From a bacterium OM1 bin76 (GTDB lineage: Bacteria; Actinomycetota; Acidimicrobiia; Spongiisociales; ZC4RG35): a stretch of DNA of 64,000 nt. Numbering within the stretch: the first letter of the stretch is position 1; each line of letters starts with the position of its first letter. The stretch lies in assembly GCA_002238785.1 (NCBI GenBank), contig MPNA01000016.1, positions 1 to 64,000 on the forward strand. The letters are read 5' to 3'. The notes beneath the pieces were generated by a model. It was not told where the DNA came from, made no database searches, and was given only the letters and a program-made list of their open reading frames with translations. Positions 45,320 to 55,119 of this stretch are shown piece after piece. The translations under genes were made by a program, and so were the position numbers.

Positions 45320-45763
45320 TCAGGCCGCGGCGCGCTCTAGGTGCCTTCTGACTTGATTCTTCAAGGTAGCCACGATCGCCCCCATGCCTCGAAGGCGCAG
45401 CGGGGACACCACCTCTTCCAAGCCCACTCCGTAGTAGAAGTCCTCCGGGAGATCCAGCACGGTCTGGGCCGGTTCGCCGTCAAGCCCCACCGACAGGAGT
45501 CCTGCGTAACCACGAATGGTGGGCGCCTGAGGGGGGGCGTCGAAGAACATCCTCACCGTTTGATCCTCCTCCAAGCGGGTGGCAAGAAAGAACGGCGTTT
45601 GGCACTCGACAACTCTCTCCAACTGGTCTCTCATGTCTCCGTGATACTCGGGAGGCAAAGGGGGCAGGGTGCGCGACAGATCCAGCAGAGCATGACCCCT
45701 GATAGAGCGGGGAGTGCTCTGCAGCAGGGTGAGAATCCGTTCGAGACGCTCGGGAAGGGCCAT
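45320..45763 (-). CDS. sufE: SufE-family sulfur acceptor
   Basis: A 147-aa SufE-like protein that takes persulfide sulfur from a cysteine desulfurase or sulfurtransferase and passes it to Fe-S scaffold proteins. The acceptor Cys is in VVECQTPFFLAT (Cys54) and the downstream LVQQ-type helical region is present. It starts at ATG 45763 and is divergent from the sulfurtransferase gene. In mycobacteria a SufE-like gene is also neighbour to sseA, which supports a shared role. Confidence 0.9.
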   Translation of the reverse strand: MALPERLERILTLLQSTPRSIRGHALLDLSRTLPPLPPEYHGDMRDQLERVVECQTPFFLATRLEEDQTVRMFFDAPPQAPTIRGYAGLLSVGLDGEPAQTVLDLPEDFYYGVGLEEVVSPLRLRGMGAIVATLKNQVRRHLERAAA

Positions 45764-45882
45764 CCTTCTTGAGGATAACAGTGGGGGTGTGGTGGAATAC
45801 TCCCCCTATTCGGTGGGGTTTAAACGTTATAACATAGGAGTACTTTCCATTCTCCTCCTGCTCATCAAACCGGAGTAACTGC

Positions 45883-46755
45883 ATGTCTGACACTGACAAT
45901 CCCAAGTTCGCCGCCTACGCCCATCCCGGAATGCTGGTAACCACCGATTGGCTCGCCGATAATCTGGACAATCCCAACGTCATTCCTGTGGAGTCGAACG
46001 AGGATCCGTTGCTATATGACACGGGACATATCCCCGGAGCGGTAAACCTCGACTGGCATCTTGATCTCAACGATCCCCTGATCAGGGATTACCTGCAGAG
46101 TGCCGACTTCTCCTCGGTGGTGGGGAGCAAAGGCATCAGCCCCGACTCCACCCTGGTTTTCTATGGAGACAACTTCAACTGGTGGGCCACTTATGCCCTG
46201 TGGGTGGTCTCGCTGTTCGGTCACCGCGATGTCCGGATCTTGGATGGAGGGCGCATGAAGTGGGAGGCCGAGGGCCGCCCCCTAACCACAGAAGCCACCC
46301 AGCGCGCTGCCGTCGACTACCCGGCGGTGGAACGCGACGACTCGCAGATCAGGGCCTTCCTCCCCATGGTGCTTGATCATTCCAAAGCAGGTGAACCCAT
46401 GGTGGATGTCCGTTCACCCGAGGAGTTCCGCGGGGAGCGTCTCCACATGCCCGGCTATCCGAACGAGGGATCTACCAGAGGCGGGCACATTCCCCACGCC
46501 AGCAATGTTCCCTGGAAGCGGGCGGCAAACGACGACGGCACCTTCAAGGACGCTGACGCACTGAGGGCCATCTACGAAGCCGAGGTCGGCCTGCAAGCCG
46601 ACGACGACGTGATCACCTACTGTCGGATCGGGGAGAGGTCCAGCCACACCTGGTTCGTGCTCACCCATTTGCTGGGCTACGGGAGTGTTCGTAACTACGA
46701 CGGTTCCTGGACCGAGTACGGAAACACGGTGGGGGTCCCCATCGAAAAGCCCTGA
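45883..46755 (+). CDS. sseA: Thiosulfate sulfurtransferase (double rhodanese)
   Basis: A 290-aa enzyme with two rhodanese domains. The N-terminal one is structural, and the C-terminal one has the active-site loop [10 protein letters not shown] with Cys247 as the persulfide carrier. It moves sulfur from thiosulfate or 3-mercaptopyruvate to an acceptor such as cyanide or a protein thiol. CRIGERS suggests the mycobacterial SseA type. The ATG at 45883 follows GGAG. It is divergent from sufE, a pairing that implies sulfur transfer between the two. Confidence 0.93.
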   Translation: MSDTDNPKFAAYAHPGMLVTTDWLADNLDNPNVIPVESNEDPLLYDTGHIPGAVNLDWHLDLNDPLIRDYLQSADFSSVVGSKGISPDSTLVFYGDNFNWWATYALWVVSLFGHRDVRILDGGRMKWEAEGRPLTTEATQRAAVDYPAVERDDSQIRAFLPMVLDHSKAGEPMVDVRSPEEFRGERLHMPGYPNEGSTRGGHIPHASNVPWKRAANDDGTFKDADALRAIYEAEVGLQADDDVITYCRIGERSSHTWFVLTHLLGYGSVRNYDGSWTEYGNTVGVPIEKP

Positions 46756-46841
46756 CGGATCCCACATCCGCAAAGCTCATTCAACCGGGGCGGGACGGTT
46801 CCCTCCCCGGTTGACCCCTTTTTGGGTTAGACTTTTTCTCC

Positions 46842-47951
46842 GTGGCGCTGGAACGTAACTCCTCAGAGTCTGCCCAGCCTCCCCCCTGGCTAAACCGATG
46901 GTTGGTGACCGCCTCCCTGACACTGTTGGGAGTGGCAGCCACTATATGGGTGATCGGACAGTTGACCACGCTGCTGTTGATAATCTTCCTGGCCCTGTTC
47001 CTGGCTGTGTCGCTGATTCCGGCCGTCGACTGGCTGGAGAGACGAAGGTGGAATCGTCGGTGGGCGACCCTGGTGGTCTTCTTGGGTGCGATGGTATTGA
47101 TGGTCATGTTCCTGGGTACCCTGCTGCCTCTTTTCATCAACCAGACCGCGGCGATCACCGTGAAACTGCCCGACTATCTGACCGCCACTGAGGAGTGGCT
47201 CAACGATTTCGTAGACGTCGACCTGCTCGACAGCCAGGTTCGCAACCAGTTGGAGAACCTTGGGTCCCTCCTTCAGAAATATGGAGCGCAGGTGGCCGGC
47301 GGGGCTCTGGCGGTGGGGACGACCTTGGCCAACGTGGTCTTTCAAGGGGTGACCATTCTGCTCTTCGCCTTTTACATGGTGGCGGAAACCCCCAAGATGC
47401 TGCGATTGGTGCTCTCATTCTTTCCCGCCTCCCGCCAGCGCCTCCTCTTGCAGATCTGGCAGGTCTCAATAGAAAAGACCGGTGGATATGTTTACTCCCG
47501 GGTGATCCTCTCGGCAGTGTCAGCGGTAGTCACCGCGGTGGGGTTGGCGTTACTCTCCGTGCCATACCCGGTGGCCCTGGGAATCTGGGTTGGGGTGATG
47601 TCCCAGTTCATACCTGTAGTCGGGACCTACATCGCCGGAGCGCTCCCGGTATTCATCGCCCTCATCGAAAAGCCCAGCACCGCACTGTGGGTGGTCGTCT
47701 TGATCATCGGCTACCAGCAGATCGAGAACCTGCTGATCGCACCCCGCGTCACCGCCCGAACCATGGCCATCCACCCGGCGGTCTCGGTGGGCGCCGTCAT
47801 CGCGGGGGGCTCCCTGATGGGGGCCGTGGGAGCGGTGCTGTCGCTACCGGTGGCGGCAATCGTGCAGTCCCTGATCTCCACCACCCGCCGGCGTCATGAA
47901 CTGGTGGAGGGTTTCAACAAACCAGGCAAAGAACATGAATCGGAGGAATAA
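46842..47951 (+). CDS. AI-2E-family transporter (PerM type)
   Basis: A 369-aa inner-membrane protein with seven to eight helices and a large soluble loop (about residues 125-180), as in the PerM/AI-2E (DUF20) family. The C-terminal signature VLIIGYQQIENLLIAPRV is followed by VGAVIAGGSLMGAVGAVLS. Members transport autoinducer-2, Na+/H+ or other small molecules. Start GTG 46842. Its 3' end overlaps the next gene by 17 bases. Confidence 0.9.
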   Translation: MALERNSSESAQPPPWLNRWLVTASLTLLGVAATIWVIGQLTTLLLIIFLALFLAVSLIPAVDWLERRRWNRRWATLVVFLGAMVLMVMFLGTLLPLFINQTAAITVKLPDYLTATEEWLNDFVDVDLLDSQVRNQLENLGSLLQKYGAQVAGGALAVGTTLANVVFQGVTILLFAFYMVAETPKMLRLVLSFFPASRQRLLLQIWQVSIEKTGGYVYSRVILSAVSAVVTAVGLALLSVPYPVALGIWVGVMSQFIPVVGTYIAGALPVFIALIEKPSTALWVVVLIIGYQQIENLLIAPRVTARTMAIHPAVSVGAVIAGGSLMGAVGAVLSLPVAAIVQSLISTTRRRHELVEGFNKPGKEHESEE

Positions 47952-49125
47952 AGCGGCCTCCGAGACACCGATCCATTCTGACTCATCGGTTGGCCGCGGC
48001 CCTCTGGCGGGAGTCTCGGTGGTGGAATTGGCCGGTCTGGGACCCGGGCCCTTCGCCGGTATGGTCATGGCGGACTGGGGCGCGGATGTGATTGTGGTTG
48101 ACCGGCCCGGTGGTGGCGTCGACTACGCGGCCGGCCAGGTCATTCTCAACCGCGGAAAACGATCGATCGCAGTTGATCTCAAGACGGCGGAAGGCAAGCA
48201 GGTAGTTCTCAGCCTTGTGGAGCGCGCCGACATACTCATCGAAGGGTTCCGACCCGGTGTCGCGGAACGCCTGGGGGTGGGACCCGATGTCTGCCTGGAG
48301 CGGAATCCCCGCCTGGTGTATGGAAGGATCACCGGGTGGGGGCAGGAGGGACCGCTATCCGCCACAGCCGGGCACGACATCAATTACATAGCCATAACCG
48401 GGGCTCTCCATGCGATCGGCCCCGCCGAACGACCCGCGGTTCCCCTAAACCTGATCGCCGATTACGGTGGGGGAGGGATGCTGTTGGTGTCGGGGGTGTT
48501 GGCGGCCATGGTCTCCTCCCGCACCACTGGGCGGGGTCAGGTCGTCGATGCCGCCATGGTGGATGGTGCTGCCCTTCTGACCGCCATCATGCACGCTGGG
48601 ATAGCCGGAGGCTGGTGGGCATCCCGGCGCAGATCCAATTTCCTGGACGGTGCCGCTCCCTTCTACGACGTCTACGAGACCGCCGACGGCCGGCATGTGG
48701 CGGTGGGGTGCCTGGAAGAGCATTTCTTGGATGAGATGTGCTCCCGGTTGGGCATCGAACGGGGCGATCTGCCTCATCGGTTTGATCCTCGTGGATGGCC
48801 GCAGTTGCGGCGCCGGATATCAGAGATCTTCCTGCAAAAGACCAGAGATGAGTGGGCGCAGGAATTCGCCGAGGGCGACGCCTGCGTATCTCCGGTCCTC
48901 AGCCTCTCTGAAGCCACCGAGCACCCCCATCTGCATTCCCGGTCCACCTTCGTGGAGGTGGACGGATGGCGGCAACCGGCCCCAGCGCCCCGGTTCTCAG
49001 AGACCGGCACTGCCACCCCGAAGCCTTCTCCATCCAGGGGTGAGCACAGCACCGCAATCCTGACCGGTGTCGGGTTCTCACCACACCAAATAGATAAACT
49101 TCGCCAAGAGGGTGTAGTGAATTGA
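47935..49125 (+). CDS. Alpha-methylacyl-CoA racemase (family III CoA-transferase fold)
   Basis: A 396-aa enzyme that inverts the 2-methyl group of branched acyl-CoAs, letting both stereoisomers enter beta-oxidation. The two acid/base residues of racemases are present: His147 in AGHDINYIAITGALHAIG and Asp176 in NLIADYGGGGML. These point to the MCR/AMACR branch and not to CoA transferases. The ATG at 47935 is used, which overlaps the preceding permease gene. It heads a run of lipid-degradation genes. Confidence 0.88.
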   Translation: MNRRNKAASETPIHSDSSVGRGPLAGVSVVELAGLGPGPFAGMVMADWGADVIVVDRPGGGVDYAAGQVILNRGKRSIAVDLKTAEGKQVVLSLVERADILIEGFRPGVAERLGVGPDVCLERNPRLVYGRITGWGQEGPLSATAGHDINYIAITGALHAIGPAERPAVPLNLIADYGGGGMLLVSGVLAAMVSSRTTGRGQVVDAAMVDGAALLTAIMHAGIAGGWWASRRRSNFLDGAAPFYDVYETADGRHVAVGCLEEHFLDEMCSRLGIERGDLPHRFDPRGWPQLRRRISEIFLQKTRDEWAQEFAEGDACVSPVLSLSEATEHPHLHSRSTFVEVDGWRQPAPAPRFSETGTATPKPSPSRGEHSTAILTGVGFSPHQIDKLRQEGVVN

Positions 49126-49145
49126 TCTAGAAGGAAGAGCAAGCA

Positions 49146-51008
49146 ATGAGTAACCGTGATCTTCAATCCGAACGCCGGCAGGTTGACCAAGCTGTGGATG
49201 GCCTGACGCTGGTGGATCTCTTGAACCGTGCCGCGGACGACCATGGGGAGCGGTCCGCCGCCCGGTGGCAATCCGCAGGTGGAGAGTGGCAGAGCCTGAC
49301 TTGGGACCAGATGCGGCAGATGACCCATCAGATCGCAGCCGGACTGCAGACCTTGGGAGTAGGCGCAGGTGACTTCGTGGGTATTACGGCCGGAGTCCGC
49401 CCCGAGCATGCCCTGGCCGACCTGGGAATCGTCCACACCGCAGCGGTGCCGATCACCTTTTACGAGACTCTCGCTCCACCTCAAATCGCATACATCGCCA
49501 AGCAGACCGGGGTGAAAGTGGCCATCGTAGAGAACGAGCAGGCCTTGGAAGGGTGGCAGGCCGTGCGCTCCCAGCTACCGCGGCTGGAGAGAATCGTGCT
49601 GATGGACACCGCCCACGATGGATTGCCCGATGACGTCATCTCCTGGGAGACGCTGTTGGAACAGGGTAGGGACCACCTGGAAAGTGATCCTGAGACGGTG
49701 ACTCGGGCCGCCGGGGCGGTCACGCCCTCCCATCTTGCCACGCTGATCTATACCTCAGGAACCACCGGAGACCCCAAGGGGGTCATGGTCACGCACCGCA
49801 ACGTGGTGTGGACCGCCGAGTCCGTATCGCGGACCATGAACATGCCTTCTCATGTGCGGACCCTAGCCTATCTGCCGTTTGCGCACATCGCGGCGCGGGC
49901 GGGCACCCACTACGCGCCGATCTACACCGCGGGGGAGGTCTACTACTGCCCCGATCTCACCCAGGTGGCAGACTATGCCCGAGCCTGCCGACCGCAGGCG
50001 TTCCTGGGCGTGCCGCGGGTATGGGAGAAGTTCCAAGCTCGGCTCCTAGAGGCACTGGAGGCGGATCCCAAGCGCCGGGATCTGGTCCACAAGGCCATCG
50101 CCAACGGCCGGGTAGTGGTCGAAGGCCGGGTGTCCGGCAAGCACGCTTCGCTTGGCAAGCGCCTAAAGCACGCCCTGTTTGACCGGATCATCTTCTCGAA
50201 GATCAGGTCGCGTCTGGGAATGGAAGAACTCGAATTGGCGGTCACCGCCGCTGCTCCGATCAGCCGAGACCTCCTGGTCTTCTTCCATGCCCTGGGAATC
50301 CCCCTCTATGAGATCTACGGGATGAGTGAGAACACCGGACCGGCCACCTGCACCACTGCCGGCAACCTGGCGCTGGGAACGGTGGGCAAACCGTTCATGG
50401 GGGTGGAGGTGGAAACCATCGACGACGGAGAAATCAGGATCCGGGGAGGGGTGGTCACCGACGGCTACTACCGGCTACCGCAAGCCACCGCCAGCACTTT
50501 CGCCGAAGACGGGTGGCTGTATTCAGGAGACCTCGGCGAGTGGGACGAGCAGGGAAACCTGAAGATAGTAGGAAGGAAGAAGGAGATCATCATCACCTCC
50601 TCGGGGAAGAACGTCGCTCCTGCCAGCCTCGAAACCGCCGTGTCCAGCCATCCGCTGGTCGGGGGGGTGTGCATGGTGGGAGACAATCGCCCGTACCTCA
50701 CCATGCTGGTCTCGCTCGACCCTCAGGAAGCTCCCAGGTGGGCAGAGCAGAACGGGATTCGGGGTGACGACTGGGAGGCCCTAACCAATAACGCAGCGAT
50801 CGTGGCGGAGATCCAGTCTGCAATGGAGGGCGCCAATAAGATGGTGGCCCGGGCCGAGCAGGTCAAGAAAACCGCCATCGTTCCTGACGCGTGGCTTCCC
50901 GACACCGGAGAGATCACCCCCTCCATGAAGGTGAAACGGCATGTGGTGTTGAACAAGTACGCTGGGGTTATCAGTGAACTCTACGAGGACACACCCACCG
51001 GAGCCTGA
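49146..51008 (+). CDS. Long-chain fatty acid-CoA ligase (AMP-binding)
   Basis: A 620-aa adenylate-forming enzyme that joins a fatty acid to CoA with ATP. The AMP-binding motif TLIYTSGTTGDPKGVMVTH, the YEIYGMSENTG linker and the YSGDLGEWDEQGNLKIVGRK hinge are all intact, as is the catalytic C-terminal Lys region around ITPSMKVKR. It resembles the long/very-long-chain (bubblegum-like) branch. The start ATG follows GGAAGAGCAAGC. It acts before the racemase and dehydrogenase steps encoded around it. Confidence 0.94.
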   Translation: MSNRDLQSERRQVDQAVDGLTLVDLLNRAADDHGERSAARWQSAGGEWQSLTWDQMRQMTHQIAAGLQTLGVGAGDFVGITAGVRPEHALADLGIVHTAAVPITFYETLAPPQIAYIAKQTGVKVAIVENEQALEGWQAVRSQLPRLERIVLMDTAHDGLPDDVISWETLLEQGRDHLESDPETVTRAAGAVTPSHLATLIYTSGTTGDPKGVMVTHRNVVWTAESVSRTMNMPSHVRTLAYLPFAHIAARAGTHYAPIYTAGEVYYCPDLTQVADYARACRPQAFLGVPRVWEKFQARLLEALEADPKRRDLVHKAIANGRVVVEGRVSGKHASLGKRLKHALFDRIIFSKIRSRLGMEELELAVTAAAPISRDLLVFFHALGIPLYEIYGMSENTGPATCTTAGNLALGTVGKPFMGVEVETIDDGEIRIRGGVVTDGYYRLPQATASTFAEDGWLYSGDLGEWDEQGNLKIVGRKKEIIITSSGKNVAPASLETAVSSHPLVGGVCMVGDNRPYLTMLVSLDPQEAPRWAEQNGIRGDDWEALTNNAAIVAEIQSAMEGANKMVARAEQVKKTAIVPDAWLPDTGEITPSMKVKRHVVLNKYAGVISELYEDTPTGA

Positions 51009-51034
51009 GCACGACCAAGACAGGAGACTTTGCG

Positions 51035-51940
51035 TTGTCAGACATCACTTTTGATCAGAGGGTGGCGATTGTCACCGGGGCAGGCGGGGGTTTGGGGCGA
51101 AGTTACGCCCTGGAACTGGCCCGTCGTGGCGCCCGGGTGGTAGTAAACGACCTGGGAGGCGCCATCGACGGCACCGGCGGTGACAGTCGACCGGCCGACC
51201 TGGTTGTCGAGGAAATCACCGAGCGAGGCGGTGAAGCAGTCGCCAACTACGACTCGGTGGGCAGTCCCGAAGGGGGTGCAGCGATCGTGCGGACCGCCGT
51301 GGATGCCTTTGGTACGGTGGACGTGGTGATCAACAATGCGGGAATCCTCCGGGATCGCAGCTTCGGAAACCTGACGCTCGGCGAACTGCAGGCAGTGATG
51401 GACGTACATCTGCTGGGAGCGTTTCACGTCTCCATGCCAGCCTTTCCCATCATGAAGGAGAAGGCGTACGGCCGGTTCGTGTTCACATCCTCCAATGCCG
51501 GTATCTTCGGCAACTTCGGCCAGACCAACTACGGGGCTGCCAAGGCCGGACTGGTGGGATTTTCCAACGTTCTCGCCATCGAAGGCGCCAGGTACAACAT
51601 CAAATCCAACGTGATCGCACCGGTGGCCAGGACCCGGCTGACCGAGGAGTTGCTAGGGCCTCTAACCGACTTTCTGGATCCCGACCAGGTCATGCCCATG
51701 GTGGTGTATCTGTGTTCGGAGACCAACCAGTTCACCCATGAGATCTTCACTGCCGGGGGTGGCCGCTACGGACGCATCTTCGTCGGCACCAACCAAGGGT
51801 GGTTCTCGGGGATGAAGGTGGTGCCTTCGGTGGAGGAGATCCGCGACAATCTCGACCAGATCAGGGACATCTCCCAATACGAGATCCCGATGAGTTCCAC
51901 CGAAGAGATAATGCTCATCGCCAAGGCCATGGGGGGTTGA
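51035..51940 (+). CDS. MFE-2-type 3-hydroxyacyl-CoA dehydrogenase (SDR)
   Basis: A 301-aa NAD-dependent SDR closest to the dehydrogenase half of multifunctional enzyme 2 (HSD17B4 type). The Rossmann motif TGAGGGLGRSYA, NNAG, and the catalytic FTSSNAGIF...NYGAAK (Tyr166, Lys170) are intact. The C-terminal extension beyond the fold is as seen in the MFE-2 family. Start TTG 51035 after AGGAG. It is followed, after three bases, by a hydratase-2 gene that represents the other half of MFE-2. Confidence 0.92.
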   Translation: MSDITFDQRVAIVTGAGGGLGRSYALELARRGARVVVNDLGGAIDGTGGDSRPADLVVEEITERGGEAVANYDSVGSPEGGAAIVRTAVDAFGTVDVVINNAGILRDRSFGNLTLGELQAVMDVHLLGAFHVSMPAFPIMKEKAYGRFVFTSSNAGIFGNFGQTNYGAAKAGLVGFSNVLAIEGARYNIKSNVIAPVARTRLTEELLGPLTDFLDPDQVMPMVVYLCSETNQFTHEIFTAGGGRYGRIFVGTNQGWFSGMKVVPSVEEIRDNLDQIRDISQYEIPMSSTEEIMLIAKAMGG

Positions 51941-51943
51941 TCC

Positions 51944-52798
51944 ATGCCGATTGACGTCGAAGCGGCGCTGGGTTCCAGCCTCCCTTCCCGGCAGTTCGCC
52001 TGGGACGAGGACCGCGTGATCCTCTATCACCTGGGACTGGGCGCAGGCGCTCCTCCCACCGATCCTCTGGAACTGTCCTACACCTACGAGGGCAATCTCT
52101 CGGTTCTTCCCTCCTTCGGCACGGTGGCCGCGTATTCTTCCATGGCCACCCTCTCCATGGCCCGGGGAGTTGACATCAACTGGGCCCTGCTGCTCCACGG
52201 AGAGCAAGACCTGGAGATCCACCGGCCGATTCCCGGAAGCGGCGAGGTGACTAGCCAGCCGCGCATCGCCCACATCTACGACAAGGGCCGGGCCGCCCTG
52301 ATTGTGGTGGAGATCACTTCCACCGACAACCGCAGTGGTGAGGTCCTGTTCGTCAATCGATCTTCCCTGTTCGTTCGTGGGGAAGGGGGATGGGGTGGAG
52401 ACTCCGGTCCCAAGGCCTCGAACCATGCTCCCGCCCGGGTTCCCGACCATGTGGTCCGCTCGGCCACCCTCCCGCAGCAGGCGCTTTTGTACCGGCTCTC
52501 GGGGGATAAGAACCCCCTCCACGCCGATCCGGCGTTTGCGGCCCTGGGTGGCTTCGACAGTCCGATCCTTCATGGTTTGTGCACCTACGGGGTGGTTTGC
52601 AAGGCGGCGGTCGACACGGTGCTGGAAGGAGATCCGGAACGCGCGGCACGCTACCAGGCTCGGTTCACCGGGGTGGTCTTTCCGGGAGAGACCGTCGTGA
52701 CCCGAATGTGGGAGGAGGACGACAAGGTTCTATTGGAAGCAGAGGTAGAGGAACGCAATGCGACGGTTCTCTCCAACGCAGCCCTCTGGATGAACTAG
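51944..52798 (+). CDS. MaoC/hydratase-2-type enoyl-CoA hydratase
   Basis: A 284-aa double hot-dog enzyme that adds water to 2-enoyl-CoA giving the (R)-3-hydroxy form. The hydratase-2 motif YRLSGDKNPLHADP (Asp188, Asn190, His193) in the C-terminal half has the catalytic Asp and His, and FDSPILHGLCTYG follows. The N-terminal half is the usual non-catalytic hot dog. It works with the SDR upstream as a split MFE-2. Confidence 0.93.
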   Translation: MPIDVEAALGSSLPSRQFAWDEDRVILYHLGLGAGAPPTDPLELSYTYEGNLSVLPSFGTVAAYSSMATLSMARGVDINWALLLHGEQDLEIHRPIPGSGEVTSQPRIAHIYDKGRAALIVVEITSTDNRSGEVLFVNRSSLFVRGEGGWGGDSGPKASNHAPARVPDHVVRSATLPQQALLYRLSGDKNPLHADPAFAALGGFDSPILHGLCTYGVVCKAAVDTVLEGDPERAARYQARFTGVVFPGETVVTRMWEEDDKVLLEAEVEERNATVLSNAALWMN

Positions 52799-52814
52799 AG
52801 AGGAAGGGTTAGAA

Positions 52815-54005
52815 ATGGCGCCGACCGCAGTCCGCAGTCTGGTCGATGAGAGACTGGACAAGTTGATCTCCACCCACCCGCCCACTGAAACCGACCCGGT
52901 GGAATTCTGGGGCGCCCAGTTCGATATGGGACTGGCCTGGCCGTCTCTTCCCGAAGGATCGGGAGGAATGGGCGTCTCTCCCGGCGAGGCAGCCTCCGTC
53001 AACCGGGTGCTGGGAGAAGCAGGAGCACCATCCGACAACGTGGCCCGCAATCTGATCGGATACGGCATGGGAGCCCCCACGGTGGCGGTCCATGGAACCA
53101 CCGAACAGAGAGAGCGTTGGCTGCGGAAGCTGTTCACCGCCGAGGAAATCTGGTGCCAACTGTTCAGCGAACCGGGGGCCGGATCGGACGCCGCCGGGGT
53201 GGGAACCAGCGCCGTCCGGGACGGTGACGAGTGGGTGGTGAACGGGCAGAAGGTGTGGACCACGCTCGGACACAACGCCAAGTGGGGGATGCTCACCGCC
53301 CGGACCAACCCCGCAGTTCCCAAACATCGGGGTATCACCTATTTCATAATCGACATGGATCAGCCCGGAGTGGAGGTGCGGCCCCTCCGCCAGATCACCG
53401 GTGAGGCTGAGTTCAACGAGATCTACTTCACCGACGCTCGGGTTCCCGACCGCAACCGCCTGGGCGGTGTCGGGGAGGGGTGGAGAGTGTCGGTGACGAC
53501 CCTCATGAACGAGCGGGTGATCATTGGAGAGAACGTCAGCCCCCGGGGAGAAGGCGCCATCGCCACCGCGGTGGAGGTGTGGCGCAATTCCGACTCCGAT
53601 GATCAGGCTCGTCGCGACCAACTGGTCAAGCTGTGGGTGGAGGCGGAAGCGATCCGGCTTACCAGCATCCGAGACCGGATGGCCCGGATGAAGGGCACCC
53701 CCGGTCCGGAAGGTTCCACACTGAAACTGCAGTGGGCTGAGTTCCGCAAACAGGCTTTCGCCTGGGCGGTTGACATGATGGGCGCTCACGGGATGCTCTA
53801 CCCCGAGGCCTACGAATTCCGCACCCCAGACAGCTTGGAGACCGATCACAGCCCCCAATGGCAGTTCCTCCGCTCCCGAGCCAACTCCATCGAAGGTGGC
53901 ACTTCGGAGATCCTGCGCAATGTGATAGGGGAGCGGGTGCTGGGACTGCCGCGGGAACCCCGGGTTGACCTGGAGCTTCCCTGGAAGGAAGTAGCCCGCA
54001 GCTAA
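52815..54005 (+). CDS. Acyl-CoA dehydrogenase
   Basis: A 396-aa FAD enzyme that introduces the first double bond in beta-oxidation. The LFSEPGAGSDAAGVGTSAVR FAD loop and the C-terminal NSIEGGTSEILRNVIGERVLGLPREP are characteristic. The N-terminal domain is shorter than in classic mitochondrial enzymes. It follows the hydratase gene by 16 bases with the ribosome binding site AGAGAGGAAGG, so is probably in the same operon. Chain-length preference is unknown, but context suggests branched substrates. Confidence 0.93.
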   Translation: MAPTAVRSLVDERLDKLISTHPPTETDPVEFWGAQFDMGLAWPSLPEGSGGMGVSPGEAASVNRVLGEAGAPSDNVARNLIGYGMGAPTVAVHGTTEQRERWLRKLFTAEEIWCQLFSEPGAGSDAAGVGTSAVRDGDEWVVNGQKVWTTLGHNAKWGMLTARTNPAVPKHRGITYFIIDMDQPGVEVRPLRQITGEAEFNEIYFTDARVPDRNRLGGVGEGWRVSVTTLMNERVIIGENVSPRGEGAIATAVEVWRNSDSDDQARRDQLVKLWVEAEAIRLTSIRDRMARMKGTPGPEGSTLKLQWAEFRKQAFAWAVDMMGAHGMLYPEAYEFRTPDSLETDHSPQWQFLRSRANSIEGGTSEILRNVIGERVLGLPREPRVDLELPWKEVARS

Positions 54006-54059
54006 GGCCCGTCCTCTTCCCGCCTTCCAACCGTCGGGAAGAGTTATCCTTTCGGTGCC

Positions 54060-55031
54060 ATGGCGCGGGTGCTGGTAACCAGAAAGATCAATCCTCTGGC
54101 GGCTGAGAAACTGGCCGGACATGACGTATGGACCTGGTCGGAGAACCGCACGATGCCCCGAGCATTGCTGCTGGACCGCGTTGGCAAGGCCGATGGTGCT
54201 CTGGTGATGCTCACCGACCGGATAGACGACGAGTTCCTGGGCTTTGGAGCCGATTTGCGGGTGGTTTCCCAGATGGCGGTGGGAGTGGACAACGTGGATC
54301 TGGCGGCCTGCACCCGGCGGGGGATCCCGGTGGGACACACTCCGGATGTCCTCACCGAGACCACCGCCGACATGGCCTGGGCGCTGCTGGGCGCCGCGGC
54401 TCGGAGGATCCCGGAGGGACGGGACTACGTACTGGGAGGTCACTGGGGGGAGTGGGATCCTGACTTGCTGCTGGGCAACGACCTGTGGGGGACCACCCTG
54501 GGGATCGTGGGGATGGGACGGATCGGAGCAGCGGTGGCCCGACGGGCCAGGGGATTCTCTATGAAGGTGCTTTACAACTCCCGAACACCCAAACCCGATG
54601 TGGAAGAGGAAGCAGGCGCGGTCTATGCCGGGTTGGATGACCTGTTGGTGCAGGCCGATCATGTGGTCATTACCGCCGCTTACACATCACTGACCCACCA
54701 CCTCATCAACTCGGCGGCCTTGGATCGGATGAAGCCGACAGCAACTTTGGTGAACATCGCCCGCGGCCCTCTGGTCGACCCGCAGGCCCTCTATCAGGCA
54801 CTTCGGTCGGAGAGGATTTGGGCGGCGGCCCTCGACGTGACCGAACCGGAGCCCATACCAGCAGACCATCCGCTTCTCACCCTACCCAACTGCCTGGTGA
54901 TACCTCATCTGGGTTCGGCCAGCCACGGCACGCGCCTGGCAATGGCCACCCGAGCGGTTGAGAACCTCCTGGCCGGATTGGACAAACGAAGGGTCCCGTG
55001 GTGCGCTAATCCCGACGTCTACCACCCCTGA
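54060..55031 (+). CDS. D-2-hydroxyacid dehydrogenase (glyoxylate/hydroxypyruvate reductase type)
   Basis: A 323-aa NAD(P)-dependent dehydrogenase. The Rossmann motif GIVGMGRIGAAVARRARGF (about residues 148-166), the VNIARGPLVD loop with catalytic Arg, DVTEPEP with Glu, and the HLGSASHGTR catalytic His are all present, as in glyoxylate reductases. It reduces glyoxylate or hydroxypyruvate, or oxidises D-2-hydroxyacids. It is the last gene of the run and could be separate from the fatty acid genes. Confidence 0.93.
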   Translation: MARVLVTRKINPLAAEKLAGHDVWTWSENRTMPRALLLDRVGKADGALVMLTDRIDDEFLGFGADLRVVSQMAVGVDNVDLAACTRRGIPVGHTPDVLTETTADMAWALLGAAARRIPEGRDYVLGGHWGEWDPDLLLGNDLWGTTLGIVGMGRIGAAVARRARGFSMKVLYNSRTPKPDVEEEAGAVYAGLDDLLVQADHVVITAAYTSLTHHLINSAALDRMKPTATLVNIARGPLVDPQALYQALRSERIWAAALDVTEPEPIPADHPLLTLPNCLVIPHLGSASHGTRLAMATRAVENLLAGLDKRRVPWCANPDVYHP

Positions 55032-55119
55032 ACCCGCTGTAGGGAGCAAGCGCATACTCCCGGCGAAGAACATCCGTCAGCGGGAAGGCTCAGGGCTTCT
55101 CTAAGGCTATATAGGAGAG

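Noticed and set aside
52809-54662. A 617-codon open frame on the minus strand
   Set aside because: It lies opposite the acyl-CoA dehydrogenase and the D-hydroxyacid dehydrogenase, has no domain pattern and is His/Gly/Pro-rich; it is a GC-driven shadow.
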